Source: an uncultured Acidobacteriia bacterium (lineage in GTDB: Bacteria > Acidobacteriota > Terriglobia > Bryobacterales > Bryobacteraceae). Taken from it: 64,000 bases of DNA. The notes beneath the pieces are model-generated. The model made no database searches and was not told where the DNA came from. It saw only the letters and a program-made list of their open reading frames with translations. The stretch spans positions 1 through 64,000 of the forward strand of contig CAINNJ010000049.1 of NCBI GenBank assembly GCA_903851195.1, read 5' to 3'. A program made the translations under genes and the position numbers. Every line of letters begins with the position of its first letter. Position 1 is the first letter of the stretch. Positions 60,349 to 64,000 of the stretch are shown here, piece by piece.

Positions 60349-61434
60349 CTACTTCAGCACCGGCCGCAGAACCCGTTCGAACTCCGCTGCCTGTCGCGTG
60401 AAACCCAGATCCGTGGGATGCGAGCCATCCACGGTGCCCTCGCCGTCGTCGCCCAGCAGGTTCGCGCCTTCCAGATAATAGATCTCCGGAATCTTCTCCG
60501 CCTGCAGCGCGGCGAACGCCTCACGCAACGCGGCATGGTTCGCGTCGTTCGCCTTGCGCCGGGCTTCCACCAGAAAACCGGTCTGCATGTTGCGATCTTC
60601 CACCAGCAGAATCGGCGTGCGCGGATGAGCCGCGCGCAGTTGTTTGACACCCGGCACCGTGCGCTCCGTGACCTGCTGCGGATTCATGTTCGGCAGGCAA
60701 TCCAGCACGAAAACGGCGGGGTCGAGTTCGGCCACGAACTTCACCACCTCCGGCTCCATGCGTCCGTTGCCGGAGAAGCCCAGGTTGATCACTTCGCGAT
60801 TGAACGTGCGCCCCAGCATCGCCACGTGCGTCATCCCCGAACGCGATGCCCCGATGCCGTGGGTGATCGACGTTCCGTAAAACACGATGGGCTTCGACCC
60901 CGTCGCGCGCGCCGGACCGGGCCGGATGGTGGATCCTTTGGGCACGCCGAATTCCAGCGACGTCACGCCATTGCGCAGGGGCAGATAGACCATGAACTCG
61001 CGCTCGGCCGCGGGAATCCCGGTGACCAGCGCGGCCGTGGTATCGGGAAACTTCGGCTGGCCCATGCCGAGCCAGCGCCATTTTCCGGCGTCCGTTTTGG
61101 CGTAGAGGTCCAGCCCGCTTGACGCGATCGCCGTAATGTTCGCGCCCGCCAGATTCTTATTGGTGACCGTCCAGCGCGCGTGAATTTCCGTCGTGGCGGC
61201 AGTGAAACGCACCAGCGCGCCCGCGGAATCGCGACTCAGATTCCACACCGGCGCCGGCACCACGCCTTCCGCTCGCCCGGGAAGCCGGTCGTAAGGAGAC
61301 TTCACATCCCGGAAACCGAGCCCTTCGACGGTGAGCTTTTTGGCGTCGGTCCACTCGAGATCCGGCGTAGGAGCGGCGGTCTGTGCCAGCAGCGGCGCGC
61401 TGGCCGCGGTGAAGAGGAACTGACGTCGTTTCAT
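60349..61434 (-). CDS. Exported SGNH/GDSL-family hydrolase
   Basis: 361 residues. A short twin-arginine-like start (MKRRQFLFTAASAPLLAQ) suggests Tat export. An N-terminal beta-sandwich (about residues 20-185) precedes the SGNH domain: Ser in IVFYGTSITHGIGASRSGM, Gly in NLGFSGNGRME, Asn in VLDCLPNMNP and the Asp/His pair in VDGSHPTDLGF. Probably an esterase or acetylesterase acting on carbohydrate. First gene of the SGNH-ThuA-DUF1080 run; TAGACT lies nine bases before the ATG. Confidence 0.88.
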   Translation of the reverse strand: MKRRQFLFTAASAPLLAQTAAPTPDLEWTDAKKLTVEGLGFRDVKSPYDRLPGRAEGVVPAPVWNLSRDSAGALVRFTAATTEIHARWTVTNKNLAGANITAIASSGLDLYAKTDAGKWRWLGMGQPKFPDTTAALVTGIPAAEREFMVYLPLRNGVTSLEFGVPKGSTIRPGPARATGSKPIVFYGTSITHGIGASRSGMTHVAMLGRTFNREVINLGFSGNGRMEPEVVKFVAELDPAVFVLDCLPNMNPQQVTERTVPGVKQLRAAHPRTPILLVEDRNMQTGFLVEARRKANDANHAALREAFAALQAEKIPEIYYLEGANLLGDDGEGTVDGSHPTDLGFTRQAAEFERVLRPVLK

Positions 61435-61443
61435 GCAGCAATC

Positions 61444-61449
61444 AGTCTA
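61444..61449 (-). promoter_or_regulatory. TANNNT (-10-like) hexamer, leaderless start candidate
   Basis: TAGACT on the minus strand lies 9 nt before ATG 61434. Confidence 0.25.
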
Positions 61450-61523
61450 TCCAGGGCGGACGCGCCACCCGGAAGGCGGCTAAAATGAGGCCCGAGAGCG
61501 GAAATGAAACTGACGGCGGTCTT

Positions 61524-61593
61524 TTTGAAAGTGCCCGTTTGAAAGTGGCCGTTTGAAAGTGCCCGTTTGAGAGTGCCCGTTTGAGAGTGCCCG
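61524..61593. repeat. 14-bp tandem array, five units
   Basis: Five consecutive 14-bp units of TTTGAAAGTGCCCG: 61524-61537, 61538-61551 (one change to GGCCG), 61552-61565, then two with GAGAG in place of GAAAG (61566-61579, 61580-61593). Every unit after the first puts an in-frame TGA in the HicB-like gene. Confidence 0.95.
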
Positions 61594-61663
61594 AAGGTTA
61601 TGCGGCATTCGTCGAAGAGCTTCCCGGGGCGAATACTCAGGGTGCAACACTTGAGGAAGCGCG

Positions 61664-61701
61664 GACAAATCTGCCCTGACAAATCTGCCCTGACAAATCT
61701 G
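61664..61701. repeat. Second 14-bp tandem array, 2.7 units
   Basis: GACAAATCTGCCCT at 61664-61677 and 61678-61691 followed by the partial unit GACAAATCTG at 61692-61701. It has the same 14-bp period as the first array but unrelated sequence. Confidence 0.95.
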
Positions 61702-61825
61702 GAAGAGGCCGTCATCATGGTCCTCGAAACGAACCGTGAGTTGTCTGAAGAGTCGCTGGCTGGCGCCGGCGTAATTCGGAAAAGTTTCATCCTCCCCGCC
61801 GCATGAGGACGGCCGTTAGCCGATC

Positions 61826-62788
61826 TCACCGTCCCCCGTCCGACTCCATCGCCGAAGCCCCGGCGGACCGCAGTGCCCGTACATCCCGGATCGGCGGCTG
61901 GCCGAATAACCGGCCGTACTCGCGACTGAACTGGCTCGCGCTTTCGTAACCCACCTCAAACGCCGCGCTGGCCGCGTCCAGACCGTCCACCAGCATCCGT
62001 CCCCGCGCCGCCTGGAGCCGCAACTGTTTCTGATACTGCATCGGGCTCATGGCCGTGATCGCCCGGAAATGGTGGTGCAGCGTCGAAACGCCCATCCCCG
62101 CCATCTGCGCCAGTTCCTCCACGCGCAGCGGTTTCGCATAGTTCGACCGGATCCACGCAATTGCCTTCGCTGTCCGATGGCTCTGGTCGCCCAGCGTGGC
62201 GATAGCCCGAAGCCGGACGCCCTCCGGCCCCCGCAGAATCCGGTACACGATTTCGCGCTGAATCAGGCCGCTCAGAAACGGAATGTCCCGCGGCGTGTCG
62301 AGAAGATCGAGCAGCCGGCAGCACGCGCTCAGGAACTCCGCCGTGATTTCACCCGTCGCCATCCCGTGCAGTTCAGAAGCCGGCTCCAGCGCGGACATCT
62401 CTTCCCGGCTCAAAAGCTCCCGGATGACCGGCATCTCCAGTTTCAGCGACATCGCCAGACACGGCGCCGCTTCGGTCGCTTCGACAATCTGGCTCACAAT
62501 CGGCAAATCGACGGAAGTGAGCAGATAGCGCGACTCACCGTAGAGGAAGGTCGTGCGGCCCAGGTCCACGCGTTTGCTCCCCTGCGCGATCACCGTTACG
62601 CCCGGCTCGTACGTCATGGAACAAGGCGTGGTGGGAGCGGTTCGCCGATGCAGAGTCAGGCCAGGAATCTCCGTTGCCCGATTCTCTGCCGCGCCCATGA
62701 ACGCGACAATCCTGCGGGCCAGTTCCGAGCGCAGTTCACGGATGCGCTCCGAATCGGCCGTATTGCGCGCATTGCCGTTCTTCACCAT
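61826..62788 (-). CDS. AraC-family transcriptional regulator
   Basis: 320 residues. The N-terminal AraC_N-type cupin reads LTLHRRTAPTTPCSMTYEPGVTVIAQGSKRVDLGRTTFLYGESRYLLTSVDLPIVSQI. The C-terminal double helix-turn-helix is AKAIAWIRSNYAKPLRVEELAQMAGMGVSTLHHHFRAITAMSPMQYQKQLRLQAARGRMLVDGLDAASAAFEVGYESASQFSREYGRLFGQPPIRDV. This family commonly controls a divergent oxidoreductase gene, and the aldo-keto reductase at 62995 is divergent with a 206-base gap. The inducer is unknown. Confidence 0.93.
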   Translation of the reverse strand: MVKNGNARNTADSERIRELRSELARRIVAFMGAAENRATEIPGLTLHRRTAPTTPCSMTYEPGVTVIAQGSKRVDLGRTTFLYGESRYLLTSVDLPIVSQIVEATEAAPCLAMSLKLEMPVIRELLSREEMSALEPASELHGMATGEITAEFLSACCRLLDLLDTPRDIPFLSGLIQREIVYRILRGPEGVRLRAIATLGDQSHRTAKAIAWIRSNYAKPLRVEELAQMAGMGVSTLHHHFRAITAMSPMQYQKQLRLQAARGRMLVDGLDAASAAFEVGYESASQFSREYGRLFGQPPIRDVRALRSAGASAMESDGGR

Positions 62789-62879
62789 TGAAGACCCACT
62801 CTCCCGCTGTACAGAATAGCGCTACCCGGAACACTTCGCCTCCGTCGCAAGAGAAAAAGGCAATAAACAGGAAGGATCG

Positions 62880-62911
62880 GGTTACCGAATTCGCCCTGTC
62901 GGCGCGTAACC
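62880..62911. promoter_or_regulatory. Inverted repeat, possible AraC-type operator
   Basis: GGTTAC (62880-62885) and GTAACC (62906-62911) form a perfect 6-bp inverted repeat with a 20-base spacer in the gap between the AraC gene and the reductase. Position suits a regulator site, but six matched bases are weak evidence. Confidence 0.3.
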
Positions 62912-62964
62912 TGAAATCGAGACAATGCGGACCCTCCGGCCCGCGCAGGTCAACCACTTGCTGA

Positions 62965-63987
<1,023 letters not shown>

Positions 63988-64000
63988 TAGGCCGCAGCAC

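Larger units (their letters stand above)
61504..61806 (+). pseudogene. HicB-like antitoxin disrupted by two 14-bp tandem expansions
   Basis: Reading from ATG 61504, the frame meets TGA inside a tandem array after 12 codons. If the array at 61524-61593 is collapsed to one unit and that at 61664-61701 loses its two extra units, one continuous 72-residue protein appears. It would start MKLTAVFLKVPEGYAAFVEE, continue LPGANTQGATLEEARTNLEE and end at TGA 61804-61806. The pattern FVEELPGANTQGATLEEAR...EAV is that of HicB-type antitoxins (partial RNase-H-like fold). No hicA toxin is visible next to it. The extra 56 and 28 bases shift the frame between arrays and restore it afterwards. Confidence 0.75.

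Noticed and set aside
61524-61593. CRISPR-like array
   Set aside because: Units are contiguous 14-mers with no spacers, lie inside a coding sequence, and no cas genes are present.

Overview
The window is most likely a chromosomal segment of an Acidobacteriota member of the Bryobacterales/Solibacter type. This is inferred from high G+C, three very large Oar-like TonB-dependent receptors with an N-terminal carboxypeptidase-regulatory domain, many exported one-off hydrolases (M28 peptidase, SGNH, amidase, ThuA, DUF1080, exported acetamidase/formamidase, sortilin-type propeller), and Tat-exported TIM-barrel isomerases. No rRNA, tRNA, CRISPR array, prophage or plasmid backbone was recognised.

Layout. 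1-970 is a low-G+C scrap: the 3' end of an IS66 transposase abuts a decapitated histidine kinase, convergent with a decayed receiver domain. 968-1712 has no recognisable gene. 1713-15955 holds an MFS exporter and a formate dehydrogenase operon (Mo/W catalytic subunit with an in-frame UGA selenocysteine and a SECIS hairpin, a four-cluster Fe-S subunit, an NrfD membrane anchor), bracketed by two related Oar-like receptors, with a TonB C-terminal-domain protein between. 16126-29525 is mixed metabolism: two more MFS transporters, a Crp/FNR regulator, GNAT, esterase-amidase-SGNH in one overlapping run, cyclophilin, a beta-lactamase-fold hydrolase, a VOC protein and an M28 peptidase. 29810-37078 is an operon of receptor, exported acetamidase/formamidase-like protein and a propeller protein whose C-terminus is frameshifted. 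37075-46998 holds a hydroxyacid dehydrogenase, small membrane proteins, a GntR/ABC export operon with a visible palindromic operator, and a ribose-type sugar ABC importer lacking a binding protein but followed by a Tat-exported isomerase.

47024-55571 is the most interesting block. It has a strong terminator, a 20-residue Lys/Ala microgene with a near-consensus promoter, an ECF sigma/anti-sigma pair and a chlorite-dismutase-family protein. On the opposite strand lies a bufferin-like RiPP cluster (Cys-containing exported precursor, DUF692/MNIO maturase, DUF2063 partner). Upstream of it is a Tat-exported molybdenum hydroxylase (PaoABC-like) whose operon ends with an undescribed 75-residue Cys-rich protein. 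55779-63990 holds a beta-helix protein, prolyl aminopeptidase, a DUF1080-ThuA-SGNH run, a HicB-like antitoxin destroyed by two separate 14-bp tandem expansions, and a divergent AraC/aldo-keto reductase pair.

A feature across the window is that many start codons without a Shine-Dalgarno sequence carry a TANNNT (-10-like) hexamer 6-9 nt upstream. This suggests widespread leaderless transcription, and includes two divergent gene pairs whose -10 hexamers overlap.
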